A stretch of DNA of 64,000 nt, taken from Candidatus Cybelea sp. (GTDB lineage: Bacteria; Vulcanimicrobiota; Vulcanimicrobiia; Vulcanimicrobiales; Vulcanimicrobiaceae). Location of the stretch: the NCBI GenBank assembly GCA_036489315.1, contig DASXFZ010000060.1, positions 1 to 64,000 on the forward strand, in the 5' to 3' direction. The notes beneath the pieces are model-generated. The model did no database searches. It had not been told where the DNA came from and saw nothing but the letters and a program-made list of their open reading frames with translations. Positions within the stretch are counted from its first letter, which is position 1; each line of letters begins with the position of its first letter. Shown piece after piece: positions 37,150 to 45,734 of the stretch. Position numbers and translations under genes: made by a program.

Positions 37150-38133
37150 TCAGGTTCCGGGCGGAACGAAGGCATCACGTTTTTTAAAGTAACCGCTGGG
37201 CCACGCAACGATCAAGTTGTGCGGATAGTCGTAGACAATATTAAAGCGTTTCAAGACGCCCGTCCCGATGCTCGCGCTGTCGGCCGTACTCGCAAAGACG
37301 CCGCCCGTTTGTCTTGACGCACGGGTCACAACGTTCACGAGATGCGAGCCGAAAACGTCGAGGCTGGGAAGCTCGAAGACGTCGGCGTAAACGGGGCCCC
37401 CAAGGCCGTATCCCGTGACGATGTTCTTCTTCGAAGGATAGCGGCTGAAGAACCCATTGTGCTTCGCAAACGGACCGAAGAGCGTCAAAGAGGAGCGATC
37501 GCCCGAGTCGACGAGCAGCTTGCCGGCGACGCCGTCGATCTCGCCGGAAATCTGAGGGAGGACCCCTTCGAAGTGCGTTGCCGTGGCGTTCGAAGGCCGC
37601 GGCGGCTCGTCGCGCGAGAAGGCGATCGTCATCGTATCAACGTCGACGAACGTGGCGAACTGCTTTAGCACGGGATAGCCGATGATGCCGTCCAGGCGCG
37701 GAAAACGCAGCTTCGTCCGGATCTCGGTGAGATCGAGCACGTCGGCGTCCATTTTCGTGAACGTCAGGTCTCCGAGCGAGAGCGTCGCAATGATTGCCCG
37801 CCCGTTTTTTGCAGCGCGGTTTCCGGCGCCCGCCACGGTACCCGCATTCTGTACGGCGACCCCGAGTTTAGCGGCCGCTTGCGGCGTTATGGCGATCGAC
37901 GGCGAGCCGGTATCGAGGATCATTGCGAACGGCCCTTGACCGTCGATCCTGCACTCTATGACGATGCGGTTGTCGACGAATTGAAATGGAATGGTCGACC
38001 GCCCCGGATGGTGCGATGAGAGTGCGCCGACGAGTGCAAGGCTTAACATCCGCATTGCATTAACGGCGGCTAACTGCATTCCTTTGGCGGACGAATCGAG
38101 AGTTATCAAGGGGGGCCAAGTGCGTTTTGACAT
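37150..38133 (-). CDS. Retropepsin-like aspartyl protease, exported
   Basis: 327 residues. A hydrophobic signal-like segment (MRMLSLALVGALSSH) lies near residue 28, so the true start may be an internal ATG rather than 38133. Two active-site triads are visible, 'MILDTGSPSIAI' and 'LLVDSGDRSSLTL', each opening a half of the barrel as in the clan AA proteases. 'LDGIIGYPVLKQFATFVD' is the conserved segment between them. Probably a periplasmic or surface protease. A larger relative lies at 38981 beyond a broken AraC gene. Confidence 0.82.
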   Translation of the reverse strand: MSKRTWPPLITLDSSAKGMQLAAVNAMRMLSLALVGALSSHHPGRSTIPFQFVDNRIVIECRIDGQGPFAMILDTGSPSIAITPQAAAKLGVAVQNAGTVAGAGNRAAKNGRAIIATLSLGDLTFTKMDADVLDLTEIRTKLRFPRLDGIIGYPVLKQFATFVDVDTMTIAFSRDEPPRPSNATATHFEGVLPQISGEIDGVAGKLLVDSGDRSSLTLFGPFAKHNGFFSRYPSKKNIVTGYGLGGPVYADVFELPSLDVFGSHLVNVVTRASRQTGGVFASTADSASIGTGVLKRFNIVYDYPHNLIVAWPSGYFKKRDAFVPPGT

Positions 38134-38197
38134 TTGTTGATCCGATATCCGTCTGCAGAGGGTCGTACGGCAACGGGGATCAAGCGCGTACCGCCGA

Positions 38198-38937
38198 ATG
38201 CAGCCCTCGATGGAGTGCCTGACCGATGCCGGCGCCGTTTTCGAAACGGACCATCGTTGCCGCGGGATGCTCCACGGTCATCGACACGAATCGGCATTTG
38301 TAACGATCGTTCTCAGCGGGTCGTACGTGGAGGTCTGTGAGACCGTCCCGGATGGCTGCCGAGCCGGCATGATCGTGGTGCACGATGCAGCCGAGAATCA
38401 CGCCGATGCTTTCACGCGGGACACGCGCTGTTTAACGTAGAGCTTCCGCCGGCGCGAACACGGTATCCTCGCACGAGCATTACACTCGACGACTCTCCGG
38501 TTGCTGAGCTGGTACGAAGAGTGGTGCGATCGTTCTTTTCTTGCCGGAACGAACTGCTGCCGGCGGTGCAGCGACTCCAGGCGGCTCTTCTCGATCGCCC
38601 TCCGGGGGAGCCGGCTGACGGACCGCGCTGGCTGCCGTACGTCATCGAAAAGTTTCCATGGCTGCAGCCGATGCCGCTGCGCAATGCGGCCGTTATCGGC
38701 GGCGTGCACGAGACGCACTTCAGCCGCGCCTTCCGCCGGCACGTGGGTATGACGGCAAACGCGTATCGTTTGCGCGTTCGTATCCGCCATGCTTCAAAGC
38801 TGCTCTTAACGACAAATGCCTCCGTTGCCCGCATTGCGCTAGCCTGCGGATTTAGCGATCAGAGCCATCTGACACGCGCGTTTAGCCAGGAGCTCGGGCT
38901 GGGGCCCGCCGGCTACCGGCGCGTCTTCACGCGCTAA
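38198..38937 (+). pseudogene. AraC-family regulator, frame interrupted in a T3 run
   Basis: The N-terminal sensing part (MECLTDAGAVFETDHRCRGML, shortened; 'HGHRHESAFVTIVLSGSY') is open to a TAG just after 'DTRCLT'. In the next frame the protein goes on as 'FNVELPPARTRYPRTSITL' and then the DNA-binding domain ('HETHFSRAFRRHVGMTANAY', 'VARIALACGFSDQSHLTRAF'). One extra T in the TTT at 38431-38433 would join them. Either an error or a recently inactivated regulator of the flanking protease genes. Confidence 0.78.
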
Positions 38938-38980
38938 GAATCTTCAAGACGGCGTTTTGCCGAGGGCTTATGCTAAGGCC

Positions 38981-40840
38981 ATGGCCGCTGCTCTTTGTCG
39001 GACCGTTCTCACCGTGCTCGCCGGGAGCGTGGCCGGCTATCCGGTAGCCGCTTCACCTGGGAGCGGATTCTGCAGTGCTGCGGCATTGCTCGCGCGTGTG
39101 CGCGCGGCATCGGGAGGCGCGTCTTGGAATCCCGTCGGAGAGGTCGTCGCCTCCGGCCCGGCCGTGAGCTCCGGACTGCGCGGAGTGGGCGAAACCCGTT
39201 ACGACGTGCGCGGCGGCCGCTACGCCGTGCGCCTTTCTCTCCCGGTCGCGGGTGCCAGCGTCGAGGTGTTCGACGGGCGGACCGTTTGGTCGCGCGACAT
39301 CTCCGGGGGCGTACATCCCTACGACTCGTGGTATCCCCGAGCGCGTGCCATTACAGAATCGTACATCGCGCGGCGCGGTTATCTCGACCCGAGCACGACG
39401 GCGATTCTTTCCTGCGCGGCGCCTTCGAGTGGCGCGAAGGGGGGCGTATCACTCGTTCGAATTCAACCTCCCGGCGGCATACCTGCGGTCCTATCGATCG
39501 ATAAGGAAAGTAGTCTCATCAGCACAATCGCTATTCGGACGCCGACGTCGACCGATGTTACCACCTTTGGCGACTATCGGATGGTTAGCGGTCTGGCGCT
39601 GCCATTTTCAATATCCTCCGGCACGGTATTCGAGCCGGCCGATGGTTACAAAATTGACGTCCGGCGTTACCAGGTCTTGAGGCGGAGCGCTTCGGCCGAT
39701 TTCAAGAAGCCCACTGCGCTCGATAATGCGCGCATGCTCGACAATGCCAGCTCAACCGTCGTGCCGCTGACGCTCGAAGGGTATCAGCTCTTGGTGTGGG
39801 CTTCGATCAACGGTCGCTCGCCGATGCCGTTTATTCTCGATACCGGGGGCCATGCGATTCTCGATGCCGTCGCCGCGCGTACCCTCGGCTTAGGCGGGGT
39901 TGGAGCCGGCGTCAGCGGCGGCGCCGGCGCCGGAACTATCGCGCTCCAGTATACGCGGGTAGCGAACGTGCGGATCGGTAACGCCGAGCTTACGGATCAG
40001 CCTTTTTTGATTATTCCCTATCCCTATTCATTCTACGAACGCGGGCAAAGAGTGCCCCTCGCCGGGATCCTTGGGCTCGAATGGTTTGAGCGCTACGCGA
40101 TTCGCGTCGACTACACCCGAAGACTCTTGACGCTGACCTCGCTGCGAAACTTCAGCTATCGCGGCCGTGGGGCCGCCGTCCCAATCCGTTTTCAAGAGGA
40201 CATGCCGCTCGCCCGCGCCGCGGCCGACGGTCGCGCCGGGTCGTTTGGCGTCGATACCGGAAATGCCGGAATGGTGATCTTATACGGCGACTTTCTCCGC
40301 AACTCGGGGCTCCTGGCAAAATACGCAAAGGGTGATGTGGTGCACGGTCAGGGCACGGGGGGCTCAAACACGGGTCAAAAGCAAACGCTATCGAGCTTCG
40401 CCATCGGCGATCGCGATATCAAGAACCTCAAGGCGGACTTCACCCAGATGAAGACGGGTGCGTTTTCATCGTGGACGGAGGCCGGGGACCTGGGGCTCAC
40501 CGTGCTGTCGCGATTCATTCCGACGTTCGATTACAAAGCGCGCGTGCTCTATCTCGATCCCGCTTTGCATCCGCTCGCATTCCCGCCAAACCGCTCGGGC
40601 CTGGGCTTTGATAAAAACGAGCCAGCCTACTTCGAGGTCGTGTCCGTTCGGAAAAACTCTCCCGCCGCCGCGATGGGGATCGTCGTTGGAGATAGGATTT
40701 CGACCGTCAATGGGGAGCGCGCAGAGGAGCTCTCCAGCGCCGACCTGTTGAAATTGGTAACGGCTCGCGCCGGAACGGTTCTGCATCTAATCGTTCGGCA
40801 CGGAACGACTTCAAGAAGCGTTGAACTCCGCTTACGATGA
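38981..40840 (+). CDS. Exported aspartyl protease with C-terminal PDZ domain
   Basis: 619 residues from ATG 38981, which opens a signal peptide (LTVLAGSVAGYPVAAS). The first 200 residues are a beta-rich domain of unknown type. Two clan AA protease halves follow, 'FILDTGGHAILDAV' near residue 283 and 'GVDTGNAGMVILYG' near 425, and a PDZ domain closes the protein ('VVSVRKNSPAAAMGIVVGDRI', shortened). The architecture suggests regulated proteolysis outside the membrane. It follows the AraC remnant by 43 bases. Confidence 0.85.
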   Translation: MAAALCRTVLTVLAGSVAGYPVAASPGSGFCSAAALLARVRAASGGASWNPVGEVVASGPAVSSGLRGVGETRYDVRGGRYAVRLSLPVAGASVEVFDGRTVWSRDISGGVHPYDSWYPRARAITESYIARRGYLDPSTTAILSCAAPSSGAKGGVSLVRIQPPGGIPAVLSIDKESSLISTIAIRTPTSTDVTTFGDYRMVSGLALPFSISSGTVFEPADGYKIDVRRYQVLRRSASADFKKPTALDNARMLDNASSTVVPLTLEGYQLLVWASINGRSPMPFILDTGGHAILDAVAARTLGLGGVGAGVSGGAGAGTIALQYTRVANVRIGNAELTDQPFLIIPYPYSFYERGQRVPLAGILGLEWFERYAIRVDYTRRLLTLTSLRNFSYRGRGAAVPIRFQEDMPLARAAADGRAGSFGVDTGNAGMVILYGDFLRNSGLLAKYAKGDVVHGQGTGGSNTGQKQTLSSFAIGDRDIKNLKADFTQMKTGAFSSWTEAGDLGLTVLSRFIPTFDYKARVLYLDPALHPLAFPPNRSGLGFDKNEPAYFEVVSVRKNSPAAAMGIVVGDRISTVNGERAEELSSADLLKLVTARAGTVLHLIVRHGTTSRSVELRLR

Positions 40841-41104
40841 ACTGTGGGAAGGACGCCGCCAGATAAAGCGGCCTGCGCCAACGGTCGGTCACGCCGAGGG
40901 CGTTGCAAGGCGTTCAACGATCGTACGCGCCGGCTATGCTGCGGGCAAGCCGCGTGATCGAGTGCGACTCGTTCCGGCGTACGCTTCCGCTCGAAGAGCT
41001 CGTTGCGCTTCATATGCTGAATAGCCAGAACGCTCGCCCGTGTAGCAAGCAGAGGTCGCGGCTTTCGAAAAGCCGAAACGGCCGCAGCACTAGGAGGGTA
41101 CTTC

Positions 41105-41347
41105 ATGTACGAATCGCCTTGGTTGGAAGGTTCGCTGATTTTGTTGCCATACGACTACACACCCGAAGGCTTTGATAAGAGCGACGGCCAGCTTTTGCCG
41201 GTTAAAGGCTCCGAGCTTTTCAAATTGCTCGGAACGCAATTCGGAGGCGACGGAGTAACGGACTTTGCGCTGCCCGACCTTCGAGAGAAAGAGCCTATCA
41301 AAGATGTGAAATACTACATCGTGACAAACGGGGCTCCGCCCTCATGA
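41105..41347 (+). CDS. Phage tail collar domain protein (microcystin-dependent-protein-like), small
   Basis: 80 residues with AGGAGGG upstream. One collar repeat: 'LLPYDYTPEGFDKSDGQLLP', 'LFKLLGTQFGGDGVTDFALP' and 'DLREKEPI'. No signal peptide. The TGA overlaps the ATG of the next, longer collar protein (ATGA), so the two are translationally coupled. The domain occurs in phage tails and in exported bacterial proteins; here the context is chromosomal. Confidence 0.85.
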   Translation: MYESPWLEGSLILLPYDYTPEGFDKSDGQLLPVKGSELFKLLGTQFGGDGVTDFALPDLREKEPIKDVKYYIVTNGAPPS

Positions 41348-41994
41348 AGCGCCAAGCGTTCGTACTAAGCGGCGCAAGCGCGGCACTTGCCGGCTGTGCG
41401 AGTTCAACTTTGGTACCGGCTTCGGTCGGCGGCGCTGCCTTGACGGCCGCGCCGGATAAGGCTTCGGCAGAAACCGACGATCAGCTGCTCGGCTCGATCA
41501 TGTTAGCTCCCTACGACTACGTCCCCGTACACTTCGAAAAGTGCGCCGGACAAATTTTGCCGATCAAGGTAAACGTTATCCTCTTCTCGCTTCTCGGCGT
41601 GCGGTTCGGCGGCGACGGCCAAACGACGTACGGGCTTCCGGATCTGCGCGGGCACGAACCGCTCAAAGGCCTCTCATATCTCATAGCAACGCGAGGGATC
41701 TATCCTAGACGAAAAGATTTCGAACGCCCGAACCGCGCGATCAATCCTCTGATCGGCCAGCTCTCGCTCGTCGCCTACCTTCCGAAGTACCTACCGCCCC
41801 GCGGGTGGGAAAAGTGCGCTGGTCAGCTCCTCAAGATCAACGGCAATGTCGCGCTTTACTCGCTGTTAGGCACGAAGTTTGGCGGCGACGGCATAACCAC
41901 TTTCGGTCTTCCCGACTTACGTGAAAAAGAGCTGCTAACCGGAATAACGTACGTGATCGCCACCAACGGAAGGTTCCCGCTCTCGCAGAACTGA
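41344..41994 (+). CDS. Lipoprotein with two phage tail collar domains
   Basis: 216 residues. A signal peptide ends in a lipobox (ALAGC). Two collar repeats follow, the first 'FEKCAGQILPIKVNVILFSL' with 'VRFGGDGQTTYGLPDLRG', the second 'WEKCAGQLLKINGNVALYSL' with 'TKFGGDGITTFGLPDLRE'. Coupled to the single-domain gene before it. Surface anchoring of collar domains suggests an attachment or contractile-system relic, but no other tail gene is nearby. Confidence 0.87.
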   Translation: MKRQAFVLSGASAALAGCASSTLVPASVGGAALTAAPDKASAETDDQLLGSIMLAPYDYVPVHFEKCAGQILPIKVNVILFSLLGVRFGGDGQTTYGLPDLRGHEPLKGLSYLIATRGIYPRRKDFERPNRAINPLIGQLSLVAYLPKYLPPRGWEKCAGQLLKINGNVALYSLLGTKFGGDGITTFGLPDLREKELLTGITYVIATNGRFPLSQN

Positions 41995-42144
41995 CGCTCA
42001 ACGCCAAACGTCTTGCAAAAAAGCCCGAGTACAGCGAAAAACAGCGAAGGGGAACTCGCATTCGGACGAGCTCAGTGAGGCTTTGAGGAATCGGCTGCCG
42101 AGGAAACGCTCGCCAGCCCGCCGAACCGATCACCAGCCAGTTTT

Positions 42145-42648
42145 ATGAATGCTGATGAACTTCGCGCTCTGCAAGCGCCAATAAAAGAACGGTATAAGCG
42201 GTCGCCCGAATCGGCCGTCGTGACTCTCAAGGCCGAGGGTCGTCTTGGCGAGGGCGTGACGTGCAGCGTACAGACAGGCAAGGCGCTCGTCTCAGCCGGA
42301 CTGCATCCGGCAAGCGGCGGAGACGGCTTGAGCGCGTGTTCGGGCGACATGCTGCTCGAGGCGCTCGCTGCGTGCGCCGGCGTAACGCTTGGCGCCGTTG
42401 CAACAGCCATTGGAGTTGACCTTCGAAACGGCGTCGTACGCGTCGAGGGAGACCTCGACTTTCGCGGCACGCTGGGCGTCGCCAAAGAGGTCCCGGTCGG
42501 GTTTACGCAGATCAGACTTCACTTCGACTTGGATTCCGATGCGACCGAGGAACAGCTGAACACGCTAGTTCGACTGACAGAGCGTTATTGCGTCGTTTAT
42601 CAGAGCCTACGTCAGCCTCCGGAAATCTTCGTATCCAGAAGCAATTGA
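42145..42648 (+). CDS. OsmC/Ohr-family protein
   Basis: 167 residues. The family core is clear: 'LSACSGDMLLEALAACAGVTL' (trimmed) holds the first reactive Cys, and 'RLTERYCVVYQSLRQP' the second near residue 152. Members reduce organic hydroperoxides with these two thiols. Cytoplasmic. It lies 11 bases upstream of the cyclase gene and may be in one operon with it. Confidence 0.88.
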   Translation: MNADELRALQAPIKERYKRSPESAVVTLKAEGRLGEGVTCSVQTGKALVSAGLHPASGGDGLSACSGDMLLEALAACAGVTLGAVATAIGVDLRNGVVRVEGDLDFRGTLGVAKEVPVGFTQIRLHFDLDSDATEEQLNTLVRLTERYCVVYQSLRQPPEIFVSRSN

Positions 42649-42659
42649 CTTAAAGCCGC

Positions 42660-43484
42660 ATGCCGATGTACATGGACATCCACGAGGTTCCCGGAGCAAC
42701 GGCGGAAGCGGTCGCCGAGGCGCATCTTGCCGACTTACACGTCCAAGCGAAGTACGGCGTCGAGTATCACAAGTATTGGCTAAACGAAGGCCAAGGCAAG
42801 ATTTTTTGTCTCTGCACCGCGCCGAACAGTGAGGCCGCCGCGCAAGTGCATCGCGAAGCGCACGGTTTAATGGCGCAGAAGATTATTGAGGTAGCCCCCG
42901 AGATAGCAAACGGTTTCCTAGGCGGGTGCGAGGTGGATGAGGGCGGCGCGGCTCTCGTGCCTGGAGGGCGCAAGGGGGAGCGCGATTCTGGGGTGCGCGT
43001 TATTCTCTTCACCGACATCGCCGAATCGACGTCGTTAACGCAACGTTTTGGCGATGAGGCTTGCATGGAGCTTTTAGAGATTCACGACCCAGTGGTGCGA
43101 AACGCTCTGGCGGCTAATGCTGGGCATGAGATCAAGCATACCGGCGATGGCATCATGGCTGCCTTTACATCGGCAGTCTCCGCCGTGCGGTGCGCATCGC
43201 AAATTCAGGCGGGTTTGGCCGAACATCCGGCACAAAGGACCGATTGCGCGGTCACGGTTCGAATCGGCGCCGCAGCGGGGGAACCTGTCGAAAACAGCAA
43301 CGATCTCTTTGGATCGACCGTGCAATTAGCCGAGCGCATTTGCTCGCACGCGAAACCCGAGCAGACCTTAGTCTCGGACGCGATCGCTGAGCTATGCATG
43401 GGCAAAGGCCTCGCATTTGTGGACCTGGGCAAAGTTCGGCTCAAAGGCTTCGAGCGCACGATCCGCGTTCACTTGGTTCAATAA
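42660..43484 (+). CDS. DUF4242 domain fused to a class III adenylate/guanylate cyclase
   Basis: 274 residues. Residues 1-85 are a DUF4242 domain ('MYMDIHEVPGATAEAVAEAH', 'VEYHKYWLNEGQGKIFCLCT'), like the protein at 6413. Residues 110-274 are a cyclase catalytic domain: metal-binding 'VILFTDIAESTSLTQRFGD', the second Asp in 'IKHTGDGIMAAF', and the loop 'DLFGSTVQLAERI'. It should make cyclic nucleotide in response to whatever the N-terminal domain senses, possibly a metal. Last gene before the tRNA fragment. Confidence 0.88.
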   Translation: MPMYMDIHEVPGATAEAVAEAHLADLHVQAKYGVEYHKYWLNEGQGKIFCLCTAPNSEAAAQVHREAHGLMAQKIIEVAPEIANGFLGGCEVDEGGAALVPGGRKGERDSGVRVILFTDIAESTSLTQRFGDEACMELLEIHDPVVRNALAANAGHEIKHTGDGIMAAFTSAVSAVRCASQIQAGLAEHPAQRTDCAVTVRIGAAAGEPVENSNDLFGSTVQLAERICSHAKPEQTLVSDAIAELCMGKGLAFVDLGKVRLKGFERTIRVHLVQ

Positions 43485-43541
43485 CCAGTTTCCGGCGTAC
43501 TACACGCGGCAAACTTCGACTCGCAAAAAGCTATATAAATA

Positions 43542-43588
43542 TGGTGGGCGGTATAAGGATTGAACTTATGACCTCTTCCGTGTCAAGG
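43542..43588 (-). other. 3' fragment of tRNA-Val(GAC), likely attachment site (att)
   Basis: Read on the minus strand, this holds an anticodon loop TTGACAC, the 3' anticodon stem GGAAG, variable loop AGGTC, T-arm ATAAG-TTCAATC-CTTAT, 3' acceptor strand ACCGCCC, discriminator A and an encoded CCA. The matching 5' half (GGGCGGT..., D-arm) is missing: upstream bases do not pair. Integration at the 3' end of a tRNA gene leaves just such a fragment at the boundary facing host DNA. Gene content changes here, with a mobile-element-like region to the right. Confidence 0.75.
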
Positions 43589-44108
43589 ATTTTTGGGGTG
43601 AGCCCGACAGGTTCCTTTTCGACCACTTAACGCGCCGAAAAAGCCCATAAAATAAGACTTTCTCGCGTAGGGGGCGGAAGACCCGAGCGTGTATTCTAAC
43701 GAGCCTCCTCGTGAAAATAAGTGGTCAATAAGTGGTCATCCCGCTGAGGGGCGAGCCGGTCTGCAGTTCGTGCTCAACGGGGACCGCGCAATGGCGGACT
43801 ACCTTCAGTGCGTAAACGAGGGTCAGGATTCGAGCACAAGACCTTAAAAGCCGCGAGAGCCTCGGCACGTCTACCGAAGCTCTCGTCAGAACAATCGCCG
43901 AGGCGGAGAAGAATCTTACTAGATTTTTCGGCCTTCTGGCTTACACTCCATCGACCCAACGTCATCCGTTTCCTACCGCATTGGATTGCGGGTTCGGCGG
44001 CGTGGTTGGCTCCATGGTACGGGAGAACCACCACACCGATTGTAGCCTGCAGGAGCGCGTCCGTCAAACCCTTGGTTTACGATTGGCCCCTGTATAGATG
44101 ACCGCCTG
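43589..44108. other. Interval with no supported gene
   Basis: Frames exist on both strands but none has a credible start, ribosome site or protein-like pattern. It contains AAGTGGTC twice in tandem (43723-43738) and its complement GACCACTT near 43620. This is the element end adjacent to the tRNA fragment, where recombination arm sites could lie. Confidence 0.5.
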
Positions 44109-45191
44109 TCATCGAAGGTCAAACCTCGATTCATCGAGTCGAGCGAACAGTGATTCTACCGCCTCGTGAAAGCCTTCCGCCATTTCCGCAAACGCAGGGC
44201 CTACGTTCGGGTTAATGCTTTGCGTACCGGCCACGTAAATCGAACAGTAGCCGAAGGCTTCTCGAATCTCTTGTGCGCTTGGTAGAGCGCCTTGGCCGGG
44301 ACGCTGGCTAGTAAGCAGGTATTGCGTCAGAGCAATCTGCGCACTCATTGCGCACATTGCGAAGTCGGCCACGTCTCCCGCAGTAAGTTGTTCTCGGACC
44401 AGCACGTCGGACTTAATCATGCCTTCCACTTGCTCCGCTCGGGCGGCGAAGTCCGACAGTGGAGTTTTCGACTTCTCGGCGCTGCCCGCCGCGACCGCAG
44501 CAAGCCTTAGGATGCGCAATAACGTCTGCAACGTCCCTCGCATCTTTGCAACGCCCGCAGGCTCGTGGTCCTTCGGCCTCGGGGTATTCGTGAGCTTCGC
44601 AAGCGCCTTCAGCGGTTCGTTAATCCCGACAAGGCCAGGCTCGCGGCGCTGCGCTTCCGAAATGTCGGCTTGCGCAGCCGCGTAATCCCCCAGGGCAAAG
44701 AACGCAAAGCCGCGGACGCGAAGCGCCTCAGCGCCGCCCTTTTCGTTAGCGATTGAGACGACGTGGCTCGCGACTTTAACGCATTCCTCGAACCGCAGTG
44801 CATACCATAGTCGGATAGCCAAAAGCGCACCGACCATCACTGAGAGGGCGCTAAGCTCAGGATATTCGCCCGTAAGGATTAGGTCGCGAGTTCTTTCCGC
44901 AGCGTCGATTAGGCGACCGTCCTTGGTCTTAGCCTCATAGTCTTTGAACAAATACCCGCCGTCTACTAGGTTCGTCAGGTGTCCCGCGATAATGTCCGCT
45001 TCGGTTTTCGAAAAGGCGTTTCCAGACGCCACGCTGATAACATCGGACTCGACTAGCCCTTTGAAGAGCGTGACGTTTGCTCTTTCTTGCGTCTGACCGA
45101 GAAGGTCAACGTCATTGTTCCAGAGCCACTTGCCAAGTGTCTTTAGCTCTGGTGGCCTTCTCTTGAAGAAGCCTAGAAAGCCGCTACTCAT
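44109..45191 (-). CDS. Hypothetical protein with a TPR-like segment
   Basis: 360 residues, ATG at 45191. Mostly helical. The segment 'ALRVRGFAFFALGDYAAAQA' is a tetratricopeptide-like repeat near residue 160. The N-terminus 'GFLGFFKRRPPELKTLGKWL' is amphipathic and cytoplasmic. No catalytic motif is visible. A perfect TATAAT lies only six bases before the start, so the transcript may be leaderless. Confidence 0.75.
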   Translation of the reverse strand: MSSGFLGFFKRRPPELKTLGKWLWNNDVDLLGQTQERANVTLFKGLVESDVISVASGNAFSKTEADIIAGHLTNLVDGGYLFKDYEAKTKDGRLIDAAERTRDLILTGEYPELSALSVMVGALLAIRLWYALRFEECVKVASHVVSIANEKGGAEALRVRGFAFFALGDYAAAQADISEAQRREPGLVGINEPLKALAKLTNTPRPKDHEPAGVAKMRGTLQTLLRILRLAAVAAGSAEKSKTPLSDFAARAEQVEGMIKSDVLVREQLTAGDVADFAMCAMSAQIALTQYLLTSQRPGQGALPSAQEIREAFGYCSIYVAGTQSINPNVGPAFAEMAEGFHEAVESLFARLDESRFDLR

Positions 45192-45197
45192 GTTCAG

Positions 45198-45203
45198 ATT
45201 ATA
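45198..45203 (-). promoter_or_regulatory. Candidate -10 box (TATAAT) directly before the gene at 44109-45191
   Basis: On the minus strand TATAAT is separated from the ATG at 45191 by the six bases CTGAAC. At that spacing transcription would begin at or within a base or two of the start codon. A TTGACG lies upstream with a 13-base spacer, shorter than the usual 17, so the -35 is doubtful. Confidence 0.5.
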
Positions 45204-45305
45204 CCATGAAGGCTACCGTCAAAAACCGATACTTCTTGAAGTTTCTTCTTCGAGCGCGGCTTCACTGTTGTGTCGAGCCTTTCAGGATTCTGAATGGCAA
45301 CAGAC

Positions 45306-45734
45306 CTAGACGATTCGTTCGACCCGTTGGTCTGGGTGAATGACGTATGCCCATATTGAAAGCGTTTTAAGGGCGTCTGCGGCCGCTGTTATGTGACGGC
45401 GATGGCTTGGCGTATCGGGAAAGGCAATCGCCACTTGCGACTTGGGTTCACTCGAATGCAACTTCAATGCTGTTAATAGAGCATTGGCAACATGGTCTCG
45501 CTGCTGATTGGTAGTAAAACCCTTACCGTAACGGCCGGTTCCCTCTTTCCTTGACGTTCCGCCCTTCGCCTCCAAGACGAATCCCTCGTTGCCGCGTTCG
45601 GCTTTAAGGTCAATGCCGGTTTGCTTTTCAGTGCAGGTGCTTTTAATGGTCCACCCGTCAGCCTCCAGATGTTTGACAACGGCACGAATCACATCACTCT
45701 CAGTCATTCGCAGAGCATCGCCGCGCTCTTTCAT
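45306..45734 (-). CDS. PD-(D/E)XK nuclease-fold protein
   Basis: 142 residues (133 if the second ATG at 45707 is used). The nuclease core is 'EKQTGIDLKAERGNEGFVLEAKGG': an Asp in GIDLKA and the E-A-K triad of the second strand (shown in pieces), followed by a helix with 'TTNQQRDHVANALLTAL' and a conserved-looking 'SQVAIAFPDTPSHRR'. It resembles stand-alone restriction-endonuclease-like or Holliday-junction-type proteins of mobile elements. No methylase partner is nearby. Confidence 0.7.
   Translation of the reverse strand: MKERGDALRMTESDVIRAVVKHLEADGWTIKSTCTEKQTGIDLKAERGNEGFVLEAKGGTSRKEGTGRYGKGFTTNQQRDHVANALLTALKLHSSEPKSQVAIAFPDTPSHRRHITAAADALKTLSIWAYVIHPDQRVERIV

Noticed and set aside
43808-44101. 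Protein gene beside the tRNA fragment
   Set aside because: Frames on both strands have no ribosome site, no known motif and Arg/Ser-rich composition.
45306-45734. Restriction-modification system
   Set aside because: A nuclease-fold protein is present, but no methylase or specificity gene is near, so a complete system cannot be claimed.
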